NCBI GenBank assembly: GCA_003576685.1
Contig: QOZR01000006.1
Coordinates: 1-64,000 of the forward strand
Direction: 5' to 3'
Origin: Virgifigura deserti
GTDB taxonomy: Bacteria; Pseudomonadota; Alphaproteobacteria; Dongiales; Dongiaceae
DNA: 64,000 nt
Shown here: in pieces, positions 47,799-54,710 of the stretch
Layout of the letters: each line of letters begins with the position of its first letter
Numbering within the stretch: position 1 is the first letter of the stretch
Notes under the pieces: model-generated
Database searches by the model: none
What the model saw: only the letters and a program-made list of their open reading frames with translations
What the model was told of the DNA's origin: nothing
Made by a program: the position numbers and the translations under genes

Positions 47799-48833
47799 AT
47801 GAAAACCATCTACACCGACGACCACCGGCTGCAGGACGGCAAGGCGGAGCTGATCGACGGCAAGCTGCAGCCCTGCTTCGAGATGCCGCGGCGGGCCGAC
47901 ATCATCATCGCCCGGGTTCGGGATGTGGGGCTGGGCGAGGTGATCCCGCCGCAGGATTTCGGGCTCGATCCCGTGCGCCGCGTGCACAAGGACAACTTCG
48001 TCGACTTCCTGCACACCGCCTGGGACCGCTGGGTCGAGGATCACGGGGCCTATGACGCGCTGCCGCTGAACTGGGCAACGCGCGGCATGCGCGCCATCGA
48101 GCCGGAGTCGATCGACGGCAAGCTCAGCTATTTCTCCTTCGACGCCGGAACGCCGATCACCGCCGGCACTTGGCGGGCGATCACCGGTTCCGCGAATGTC
48201 GCGCTCACCGGGCAGAAGCTCGTCGCCGACGGCGCGCGTTCGGCCTTCGCGCTCTGCCGGCCGCCGGGCCATCATGCCGGCACCGATTTTTATGGCGGCT
48301 ATTGCTTCTTCAACAATGCGGCGGTCGCGGCGCAGGCGTTCCGCGATGCCGGCGCGGGCCGCGTCGCGATCCTCGACGTCGACTACCATCATGGCAACGG
48401 CACGCAGGAGATCTTCTACGATCGCGACGACGTGCTGACGATCTCGATCCACGCCGACCCGAAGCAGGAGTTCCCGTTCTTCCTGGGCTTCGCCGACGAG
48501 ACCGGCGAGGGCCGGGGCGAAGGCCATCACCTCAATCTACCGCTGCGCTGGGGCAGCGGCTGGGATGCCTATCGCCCGGCGCTCGAGACGGCGATGGGCC
48601 GGATCCGCGATTACGCGCCGGACGCGCTCGTGGTCTCGCTCGGCGTCGATACCTTCGAGGAGGATCCGATCTCCAAGTTCAAGCTGAAGCATGACGATTA
48701 CACCACAATGGGCGCGATCATCGCCGGCGGCGGCCTGCCGACCCTGTTCGTGATGGAGGGCGGTTATGCGGTCGACGCGCTCGGCGTCAACGCGGTCAAT
48801 GTGCTGACCGGGTTCGAGGCGGCAGTGTCGTAA
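47799..48833 (+). CDS. Histone deacetylase-family protein (acetylpolyamine amidohydrolase type)
   Basis: A zinc-dependent deacetylase of 344 residues. The active-site series is present: RPPGHHAG (paired His), GGYCFFNNAAVAAQ, VAILDVDYHHGNGTQEIFY (zinc Asp and His), ISIHADPKQEFPFFLG, and VVSLGVDTFEEDPIS, with GGYAVDALG near the end. The loop EFPFFLGFADETGEGRGEG and the N-terminus resemble acetylpolyamine amidohydrolases rather than acetoin-utilisation AcuC. It follows the nitrilase gene closely, suggesting one catabolic unit. Confidence 0.9.
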   Translation: MKTIYTDDHRLQDGKAELIDGKLQPCFEMPRRADIIIARVRDVGLGEVIPPQDFGLDPVRRVHKDNFVDFLHTAWDRWVEDHGAYDALPLNWATRGMRAIEPESIDGKLSYFSFDAGTPITAGTWRAITGSANVALTGQKLVADGARSAFALCRPPGHHAGTDFYGGYCFFNNAAVAAQAFRDAGAGRVAILDVDYHHGNGTQEIFYDRDDVLTISIHADPKQEFPFFLGFADETGEGRGEGHHLNLPLRWGSGWDAYRPALETAMGRIRDYAPDALVVSLGVDTFEEDPISKFKLKHDDYTTMGAIIAGGGLPTLFVMEGGYAVDALGVNAVNVLTGFEAAVS

Positions 48834-48837
48834 GACA

Positions 48838-48893
48838 AACCACGGAGGCACGGAGGTGAGTTTTCTCCCCTTCTCTGTGTCTCCGTAGTTCGA
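48838..48893. repeat. Imperfect palindrome, CACGGAGGCACGGAG / CTCTGTGTCTCCGT
   Basis: Immediately after the deacetylase stop, ACCACGGAGGCACGGAGG is followed after a T/C-rich loop by CTCTGTGTCTCCGTAG. It looks like a terminator-like dispersed repeat and resembles the arms flanking the VOC gene at 28038 and 28847. Confidence 0.55.
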
Positions 48894-48965
48894 GGCCTTC
48901 GGCGTATCCGTTACGTTAGCGGTTCATTAACTCTGCGACCCGAAGATCCCGGCGGACGCAACGCC

Positions 48966-49418
48966 ATGCAGGACAATCCGCAGATGAAGTTGATCGAATG
49001 GGACGACCCGTTGACCGGCGCGACGGGACGAAGCGGTACACGCTATGACATCTCGCCCGTCGCGCTCGACGAGCACGGCACCGAAGGCTGGATCGTCGCC
49101 GCTGACGGCCAGCAGATCTGCGTCGCGGACTCGGCCTCCGCGGCCGTGTCGCGCATTGAGCATCTCGAAGCGCTGCGCTGCATGATGAAGGGCCTGGGGA
49201 CCGAGCTGACCGGCGGGCAACTGCTGCAAGCCAAGGCGATCGCCGCCGAGATGACGGAAGCGGCGGACCGCTCGCTGTCCGACGATGCGATGAGCGCGGT
49301 CGACATGGAGGGTGTCGAGCAGAGCCGCGACACGCTGGTTTCGCTTCAGACGCTGATCTCGATAGAGGAAGAGCGGCGCGACGGAACTTCGGCGCCCCGC
49401 GCCGCGACGATGCACTAA
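48966..49418 (+). CDS. Hypothetical protein, 150 aa
   Basis: Not recognised. The product is soluble and acidic: an N-terminal beta part (MKLIEWDDPLTGATGRSG, GWIVAADGQQICVADSASAA) and a helical C-terminal part (LQAKAIAAEMTEAADRSLSD, QSRDTLVSLQTLISIEEERR). No signal peptide or motif of known function. Codon composition is native and a strong hairpin follows, so it is likely a real gene. Confidence 0.62.
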   Translation: MQDNPQMKLIEWDDPLTGATGRSGTRYDISPVALDEHGTEGWIVAADGQQICVADSASAAVSRIEHLEALRCMMKGLGTELTGGQLLQAKAIAAEMTEAADRSLSDDAMSAVDMEGVEQSRDTLVSLQTLISIEEERRDGTSAPRAATMH

Positions 49419-49426
49419 AGAAAGAA

Positions 49427-49458
49427 GCCGTCGCACCCTGCTTTCTGGGCGCGACGGC
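49427..49458. terminator. Hairpin terminator downstream of the 150-aa gene
   Basis: GCCGTCGC-A-CCC and GGG-C-GCGACGGC pair around TGCTTTCT, with A-rich sequence before and TTCAAA after. It starts 9 bases past the stop codon. Confidence 0.75.
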
Positions 49459-49472
49459 GTTCAAATCACGGG

Positions 49473-49538
49473 CTAGTGTGATGGTTCCGAAGTTCGGCAC
49501 AGTGTTTGTGCCGAACTTCGGGAGCTGAATCACACTAG
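49473..49538. repeat. Large perfect-armed palindrome (CTAGTGT ends)
   Basis: Outer arms CTAGTGTGAT (49473-49482) and ATCACACTAG (49529-49538) are perfect. Inner arms CCGAAGTTCGGCACA (49487-49501) and TGTGCCGAACTTCGG (49507-49521) are also perfect, around a 5-base loop. It could fold into one 66-base hairpin with a small bulge. Confidence 0.85.
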
Positions 49539-49550
49539 GTTCAACAAGTG

Positions 49551-49605
49551 AGTGTGCCGATTCACGCGAAATTCGATCATTCGAATTTCGCGATCGGGAC
49601 ACTAG
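49551..49605. repeat. Second palindrome of the same group
   Basis: AGTGTGCCGAT and ATCGGGACACT (one mismatch) enclose perfect arms GCGAAATTCGA and TCGAATTTCGC around TCAT-type loop sequence; the right end is ACACTAG, matching the end of the neighbouring palindrome at 49473-49538. Confidence 0.75.
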
Positions 49606-49617
49606 GATCCGGCAGGC

Positions 49618-50004
49618 TCAGGTCCAGTAGGGACGGACCTTGTAATAGTCATGGACCTGGCGGCCCCAGGTCTCGTCCTCATAGTTCGGCGTCTCGTTGG
49701 CCGCGAAGGTCGGCCCCTGCTCCAGCGTGTCCTTGTCGATGTTCACGACATAGCCGTCCTTGCTGGTGTCGTAGGTCAGGACGCTCCAGGGCAGGGCGTG
49801 GTGGCGATCGCCGACGCCGAGAAAACCGCCAAACGACATCACCGCATAGGCGACCTTGCCCGAGATCTTGTCGATCATGACCTTCTCGATGGTGCCGAGC
49901 TTCTCGCCCTGATTGTTGACCACGGGCGTCCCCTCGACCTTGTCCGACGCGATCAGTTTGTTGGTTTCGTCCTTTTTCAGTTCGCCTTCGCTTCTGGTCG
50001 CCAT
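49618..50004 (-). CDS. PRC-barrel domain protein
   Basis: A 128-residue soluble protein whose core is a PRC-barrel: LIASDKVEGTPVVNNQGEKL, GTIEKVMIDKISGKVAYAVM, SFGGFLGVGDRHHALPWSVL, followed by YDTSKDGYVVNIDKDTLEQG. Such small proteins are common in alphaproteobacteria and often stress-induced, but with no fixed function. The second of two adjacent ATGs (50004) is five bases after GGAGG and is the better start. Confidence 0.9.
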   Translation of the reverse strand: MATRSEGELKKDETNKLIASDKVEGTPVVNNQGEKLGTIEKVMIDKISGKVAYAVMSFGGFLGVGDRHHALPWSVLTYDTSKDGYVVNIDKDTLEQGPTFAANETPNYEDETWGRQVHDYYKVRPYWT

Positions 50005-50086
50005 CATGGCCTCCTTCTGAAAAGTAATGGAGGGCTAACACGGCCTGCCTAACGGAGTTCCGTAGGGCGTTCCATGGACGATGGAC

Positions 50087-50932
50087 TCAACCGCCGATCT
50101 GCAGAAGCGCGGCGCCGGCCGCGACGATGGCGGCGGCGGCCACGCGCAGGCGGCCGAAGGGCTCACCAAGTATCGCGGTGCCGATGATCGCGGCGAGGAT
50201 CACGCTGGTCTCGCGCAGCGCCACGACATGGGCGATCGGGGCGAGGCTCATCGCCCAGATCACGATGCCGTAGGCGGTCGCCGCGATGAGGCCACCGAAG
50301 AGCCCCGTCAGCAGATGCGGCCGGAACGCCGTCCAGACGCGCCCGCGCCGCCGCGCCATGGCGATCAGCACCAGGAGCGGCGCCTCGAGCGCGAACATCC
50401 AGGCGATGTAGCTCGCCGCCTCCGGCGTCCGCCGGACGCCCATCCCGTCTGCGAGCGAATAGCCGGCGATGCAGACCCCGGTGCCGAGCGCGAAAAGAAT
50501 GGCCTTCGGGTTGTCGGGCGCGCCGTTCCGCCGGGCGAAGGCGAGGCTCATGATGCCGGCCGAGGCGATCGCGATGCCCGCCGCCTCCGGCACGCTCAGC
50601 ACCTCTCCCGCCAGGACCCAGGCGCCGACTCCCACCATCAGCGGCGCCGCGCCGCGGGCGATGGGATAGACCTGGCTCAAATCGCCATGCTGGTAGGCGA
50701 AGACAAGGCAGAAATAATAGCCCTGATGGATCAGCACCGAGGCGAGGATGTAGGGCCAGCTCGCCGGATCGGGGAACGGCACGAAGGGCAGCGCGACGAC
50801 CGCCGGCAGGCCGGAGCCGAGGATCGCCAGCGACAGTACCACGAGCTTGTCCCCACCCGACTTGACCAGCGCATTCCAGGTGGCGTGCAGGGCGGCCGCC
50901 AACAGCACGAGGCCGATCACGGGCAGCGTCAT
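50087..50932 (-). CDS. EamA/DMT-family transporter
   Basis: A 281-residue membrane transporter: MTLPVIGLVLLAAALHATWN and ALVKSGGDKLVVLSLAILGS, LIHQGYYFCLVFAYQHGDLS, QVYPIARGAAPLMVGVGAWV, and the final repeat with LAPIAHVVALRETSVILAAI and LGEPFGRLRVAAAAIVAAGA. The RGAAPLMV and RETSVI-type signatures place it in the EamA family. ATG 50932 is the first Met before helix one; earlier codons give a Pro/Arg-rich leader. A Pho-box-like site at 50993-51010 lies about 60 bases upstream, although oriented toward the opposite gene. Confidence 0.87.
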   Translation of the reverse strand: MTLPVIGLVLLAAALHATWNALVKSGGDKLVVLSLAILGSGLPAVVALPFVPFPDPASWPYILASVLIHQGYYFCLVFAYQHGDLSQVYPIARGAAPLMVGVGAWVLAGEVLSVPEAAGIAIASAGIMSLAFARRNGAPDNPKAILFALGTGVCIAGYSLADGMGVRRTPEAASYIAWMFALEAPLLVLIAMARRRGRVWTAFRPHLLTGLFGGLIAATAYGIVIWAMSLAPIAHVVALRETSVILAAIIGTAILGEPFGRLRVAAAAIVAAGAALLQIGG

Positions 50933-50992
50933 TGACGGAGGACTCCGAGGGGTGCGGTGGTGCGGTGGTCCGGTGCGGCCCACGAAAGATCA

Positions 50993-51010
50993 ATGTCATA
51001 AAACTGTCAT
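50993..51010 (+). promoter_or_regulatory. Second Pho-box-like site
   Basis: ATGTCAT (50993-50999) and CTGTCAT (51004-51010) start 11 bases apart, and the whole ATGTCATAAAACTGTCAT resembles the pstS Pho box core GTCATAAAACTGTCA exactly over 15 bases. It lies between the divergent EamA gene (start 50932) and GNAT gene (start 51135); its direction points to the GNAT gene. Confidence 0.65.
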
Positions 51011-51134
51011 GAGCCGCGCCGGCATTAGGCCGCGTCTCGAGCTTGTTGTCCAGGGCTCGCTTGCTCAGCACGCATGACGCACTGCTTTACACGCGCGTCC
51101 TTTTCCTGTTTTGGAATGATCGACAACTTTCATC

Positions 51135-51713
51135 ATGGTGTTGATGTACATGAGCAGCCCGCACATCCTTTATGATGCCGAAGTGACCCTGCGCGCGCCG
51201 AAGCCGGAGGATATGGCGGATCGCTTGGCCTTGGGCCGGGATCCGGAGATTGTCCGCATGTTCGGTGGCGATACGAGCAATCCCTTGCCGCCCCTGGCGG
51301 CTGGCGAGGTGTCGAGGTGGCTCGATCGCATCAATGCTCATCCGCACGCATGGGTGGTCGAGCACAACGGCCGACTGCTGGGAGAAGCCCGTCTCGATGG
51401 ACTCGATGCACACGATGGGCGCGCTCGGCTCGCCACGGGACTTTTCGACCCCGCGAAGCTAGGGCAGGGATTGGGACGGAAAGTCGTGCGTCTTGTTCTG
51501 CAACATGCCTTTGAAGACTTGTGGTTGCACCGGGTGGATTTGCGGGTTCTGGCCTACAATGCGCGGGCCATCCGTTGCTATCGAAGCTGCGGGTTCGTCG
51601 AGGAAGGACGAGAGCGTGAAGCCGCCTTGGTCGCGGGCGAGCGGCATGATGATGTCATCATGGGTATTCTCTCGCGAGAGTTCTCATCCATATTGCCTGG
51701 TAGCCTCTCGTGA
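51135..51713 (+). CDS. GNAT-family N-acetyltransferase (RimJ/RimL-like)
   Basis: A 192-residue acetyltransferase that should use acetyl-CoA: VTLRAPKPEDMADRLALGRD opens the fold, AWVVEHNGRLLGEARLDGLD and the pyrophosphate-binding loop LGQGLGRKVVRLVLQHAFED (Q/R-x-x-G-x-G/A type) follow, then VDLRVLAYNARAIRCYRSCG. The acceptor is unknown. Starts at 51135, 51144 and 51150 are all in frame; only the last is next to the conserved part. It lies between the Pho-box-like site and the comM duplication. Confidence 0.87.
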   Translation: MVLMYMSSPHILYDAEVTLRAPKPEDMADRLALGRDPEIVRMFGGDTSNPLPPLAAGEVSRWLDRINAHPHAWVVEHNGRLLGEARLDGLDAHDGRARLATGLFDPAKLGQGLGRKVVRLVLQHAFEDLWLHRVDLRVLAYNARAIRCYRSCGFVEEGREREAALVAGERHDDVIMGILSREFSSILPGSLS

Positions 51714-51890
51714 TCGAAATGCGGGCAGTTTCCGAAAGCAGCGTTGCGCTGGCATCGCAGGCCTCCGCAAAGCAACTTGTCCGAAGCGCTTCGCCTCTCC
51801 GAAGGGAGCCGTCCGGTCGGGAGATGTGATGGCTTTGGCGCGCATCGCCGCCTAAACTGCGCGCATCGGTTGCATGAGGGTGCGGGGGCA

Positions 51891-52019
51891 TCATGGTCGC
51901 GCGAGTGAAGACGGTGGCCTTTCAGGGCATCGAGGTCCTGGAGGTCGACGTCCAAGTGCAGGTGGCGGCGGGCGTGCCGGCCTTCACCCTTGTCGGCCTG
52001 CCGGACAAGGCGGTGGGCG
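51891..52019 (+). repeat. Left 129-bp direct repeat (5' end of comM)
   Basis: Identical to 55777-55905 at 126 of 129 positions. It covers the ATG and first 42 codons of comM. The match stops abruptly: GTGGGCG continues with TACTGAAATT here but GAGAGCCGTG in the right copy. It marks the left junction of the insert. Confidence 0.95.
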
Positions 52020-52093
52020 TACTGAAATTGTTGCACTCTGCAACAGGGACGCCGTGGCCGACCTTCACATTCGAGAGAACTCCACGGGATTGA
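51893..52093 (+). pseudogene. Truncated 5' fragment of comM
   Basis: The first 42 codons encode the ComM N-terminus (VARVKTVAFQGIEVLEV and AFTLVGLPDKAVG), then the frame runs 24 codons into unrelated insert sequence before a stop at 52091-52093. It cannot make a working ComM. It retains whatever promoter originally preceded comM, and is best read as the displaced 5' end left by the insertion. Confidence 0.9.
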
Positions 52094-52571
52094 CCTCCCA
52101 GGACTTGCCCTTGTAGATGCCTCTCGCTGAGTCTTCGCAAATCGGCGTTAGTTTGGTTGTGCCCGCTCGGCCACTCTGAACAAGAGCAACGGCGATATCT
52201 CGGTAGGCAAGAAACAATTGAGCCGATTGGCCGTCCGATAGGGTAGCAGGTAGAACCGTATCCGCCATTCCTGGGAAACCGTTGGCCGCCGTCGGAAAGA
52301 GCCGCCCGCCTTCTGGGAGCTCAAGCGTCAATGTCGTTACAGTTACAGCACGATACCCCGTGTTGGTCGCCTCCAATTTCGCAAAGCATTGCCCAATGCG
52401 CCCATCATTGTATGCGGGCATCGCCGTAGACAGGTCGACGTGGATGGTGCGTCGTTCTCTGCGAATGGACTGACGCCAGTTGAATGTGGAGAGAACTGCA
52501 CCGTAGATTGCCAGCAAAAATAACAGTACATCTTTAATGCTGGTAAGTGTCAGTGAATCTTCCATGTTCAT
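52065..52571 (-). CDS. Membrane-anchored hypothetical protein (island gene)
   Basis: Not recognised. A single membrane helix near the N-terminus (DVLLFLLAIYGAVLSTFNW) is followed by a basic stretch (RQSIRRERR), placing the rest in the cytoplasm, then a beta-rich domain (TIHVDLSTAMPAYNDGRIGQ, LEATNTGYRAVTVTTLTLEL, SAQLFLAYRDIAVALVQSG). This helix-plus-beta layout recurs in small proteins next to phage-defence genes. It is transcribed opposite to the other island genes and ends 46 bp from the left repeat. No good ribosome site is seen. Confidence 0.65.
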   Translation of the reverse strand: MNMEDSLTLTSIKDVLLFLLAIYGAVLSTFNWRQSIRRERRTIHVDLSTAMPAYNDGRIGQCFAKLEATNTGYRAVTVTTLTLELPEGGRLFPTAANGFPGMADTVLPATLSDGQSAQLFLAYRDIAVALVQSGRAGTTKLTPICEDSARGIYKGKSWEVNPVEFSRM

Positions 52572-52839
52572 TCTCTAAAATTAAGCACCCAGGTGAGATA
52601 CCGTGAATGCGGCTCGGATGCGAGCGGTGGATACTTGGCTGGGCCGGGCTGGAGAACGAATAGTGGATTATTTCAAGCGTTGAATTTCACTACTAAGCTT
52701 GGCGGCTCATTTCTTAGTTTATCATCGTCTAACTAGCTATGGTTGCAAGGCGAGTCCGTTCCTATCACAATTTTTGTTTATTCTCGCAAATAGTTACTAT
52801 GCTCTGAGTATCGCGCGATTGGAGTGAGCGAGTACGGTG

Positions 52840-53886
52840 ATGGAAGCAGTATCACTTCGTATATCTGGGAAAGAAATACCTTTCTATAAAGCCGTTCTAG
52901 ACCCGGCATTTGGCATAAGAACGGTTCTAACGAACAGTCCCTGGACCTTTGTGGCACTATGGCTCAAACGTCGCAAGCAAAGCGAAGCGCTATTCTATTG
53001 GGGTCAAGCTCAGCAATTCTACAATGCATCCTCTGGGCTTCCGATGGAATCGGCTCCTTTACTTTTATACTATTCCTTTATGAATGCCGCTAAAGCGCTA
53101 CTCGCAGCCAAGAGTGTGCCGTTCGATCCGCATCATGGCGTGAGGGCACACAACATGGGCAGAGCAGGTGCCAAGAAAAACCTGAATAATGAGGGCATAA
53201 AAATTATGCCAAAGGGCGTCCTACCTTCTTTGTCTTTATATTTTCAAGAATCAGAAACGGAATGTATTCACAGCGTCCGAGAAATACTTTTTAATCTTGG
53301 CTTCGTGCATCGAACGTATTGCTTAACCTATACCTCGCAAGCTGAGATGTTCCTTCCAATCAAAAATTGTGGGTACGTCTTTGACCCCGTGTCTAAAGTC
53401 GTATTTTTTCAGGCCCAACTATCCAAGGATGTAGCGCACATTCGTTTAGCGAATAGACTTCCAGCATCTCTGATTCCGGATCCCGAAACCGGCAGACTTG
53501 CTATTAGATCGTCGGTTTCCATTCCGTGGTCGAAACCAAGTAATCCCACTAAAGATGAGCTAAATAAGCTTACGGTGTTGCACAGATCGCTGCGGATGGA
53601 TGTTCAATATATTGCTGGCTCTCAAACCCTTTGGTATGTCAAGACAATGACTAGGCGCCCAAGGCGGTTGCTCCGGTACTCGCCGACGCTTGTTCTTGCC
53701 GCAATGCACCGGCTGAGTGAAATATGTAGATATCGGCCGATTGAGCTCTCATCTTATCTGGACGGTCCGCATACGTGGTTATTAAGCGAATTCCTTTCTA
53801 TGTCTCCAAAACAATTTCTGGATGAAATCGCTTCTGAAATAACAGGCCATCAATTTTTGGTACCGAATGTGCGGTCCCCAACCTAG
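52840..53886 (+). CDS. YaaC-like protein (island gene)
   Basis: A 348-residue protein resembling the YaaC family. The distinguishing block is residues about 45-105: SEALFYWGQAQQFYNASSGL, APLLLYYSFMNAAKALLAAK and FDPHHGVRAHNMG, where a Tyr-rich helix followed by HHG recalls HEPN-like folds. The C-terminal part (VLAAMHRLSEICRYRPIELS, LLSEFLSMSPKQFLDEIASE) is also typical. Base composition is strikingly AT-rich, with rare codons for this genome, so it is acquired. GGAG lies 16 bases before the ATG. Function is unknown; context suggests defence. Confidence 0.75.
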   Translation: MEAVSLRISGKEIPFYKAVLDPAFGIRTVLTNSPWTFVALWLKRRKQSEALFYWGQAQQFYNASSGLPMESAPLLLYYSFMNAAKALLAAKSVPFDPHHGVRAHNMGRAGAKKNLNNEGIKIMPKGVLPSLSLYFQESETECIHSVREILFNLGFVHRTYCLTYTSQAEMFLPIKNCGYVFDPVSKVVFFQAQLSKDVAHIRLANRLPASLIPDPETGRLAIRSSVSIPWSKPSNPTKDELNKLTVLHRSLRMDVQYIAGSQTLWYVKTMTRRPRRLLRYSPTLVLAAMHRLSEICRYRPIELSSYLDGPHTWLLSEFLSMSPKQFLDEIASEITGHQFLVPNVRSPT

Positions 53887-53952
53887 CGAAGTATTCAGCA
53901 GCATCAGTGCGCAACATTCCATAAATTCCGCCAGGCATCTTTGGGGTCGAGT

Positions 53953-54465
53953 GTGAGAATCTACATTGCATGCGGGCTGACACATGTGCCGCGCGATCTA
54001 TTCGGGGAGTACTCGGCGTTCCTACATAACTTGGCATCCGCTTTGAAGGAATGCCGCAAACACGCGGTTAAATATGCGCTCGTCAACAGCGATCCGCAGT
54101 TGGCCAACAAGCCGTTAGAGCAGCGGGCGCGGCTCTGCTATTTGTGGGATCGAGAGATGGTCGAGGAGGCCGAACTCGTCATTGCAGAAGTCAGCTTTCC
54201 CTCGACGGGGCTCGGCATTGAATTACAAGTAGCCGAGCAGAGTGGAACGCCGATCATCTTGTGCTTTCGGGATTTTGGATGCAACAGGACGGTGCCCGTC
54301 GAATACGTCAACCCAGATCATTCCCAACACGAGTTGCAGATCGGAGAGGGTTTCGTATCGCTTATGGCCTTAGGAATTCCTAGCGTTCTCAGCGTCGTGC
54401 GATACGGCGATTCCGCCGACGGTATCACCGAGATTCTAGATGCCGTCGCTTTACTAGAAAGGTGA
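53953..54465 (+). CDS. Nucleoside 2-deoxyribosyltransferase-like protein (island gene)
   Basis: A 170-residue Rossmann-like protein of the nucleoside 2-deoxyribosyltransferase/DNPH1 type. It opens MRIYIACGLTH, has the helix RARLCYLWDREMVEEAELVI and the signature AEVSFPSTGLGIELQVAEQS, where E90 matches the catalytic Glu of the family, then TPIILCFRDFG. Enzymes of this fold cleave nucleotide N-glycosidic bonds, and related folds deplete nucleotides or sense ligands in defence systems. GTG 53953 is preferred to TTG 53941 because it places the first strand at the N-terminus. It lies 66 bp after the YaaC-like gene. Confidence 0.78.
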   Translation: MRIYIACGLTHVPRDLFGEYSAFLHNLASALKECRKHAVKYALVNSDPQLANKPLEQRARLCYLWDREMVEEAELVIAEVSFPSTGLGIELQVAEQSGTPIILCFRDFGCNRTVPVEYVNPDHSQHELQIGEGFVSLMALGIPSVLSVVRYGDSADGITEILDAVALLER

Positions 54466-54469
54466 AGTG

Positions 54470-54709
54470 ATGAGCGGAATAGTTACCGGAACGAGTTCAT
54501 CCATCAAGCACACGGGACAACCTTCGCCGACCCCAATATCGGCACCGCTCTGCGAGTGGCTTCAGTCTGATTTTCCCGGTGGTCGGGCCGCCATCGTTGG
54601 CAACTCGCGCGGTATGTTCACCAATGCCGTCGGGCGGACAGCACTGTGGCTGACCTACCGTTCGGAGTACGTGGCCCGCGAACGCCGAGTGATCCGGACA
54701 TGGCCTTAG
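54470..54709 (+). CDS. Short hypothetical frame, doubtful
   Basis: A 79-codon frame starting 4 bases after the preceding stop and ending 1 base before the next ATG. That tight packing favours translation, but the sequence (SGIVTGTSSSIKHTGQP, FPGGRAAIVGNSRGMFTNAV) matches nothing recognised and may be a fragment of a longer lost gene. Confidence 0.3.
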   Translation: MSGIVTGTSSSIKHTGQPSPTPISAPLCEWLQSDFPGGRAAIVGNSRGMFTNAVGRTALWLTYRSEYVARERRVIRTWP

Positions 54710-54710
54710 G

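Noticed and set aside
52572..52839. Possible small genes in the AT-rich gap before the YaaC-like gene
   Set aside because: Only frames under 20 codons are present; the region is more likely promoter DNA for the two divergent island genes.
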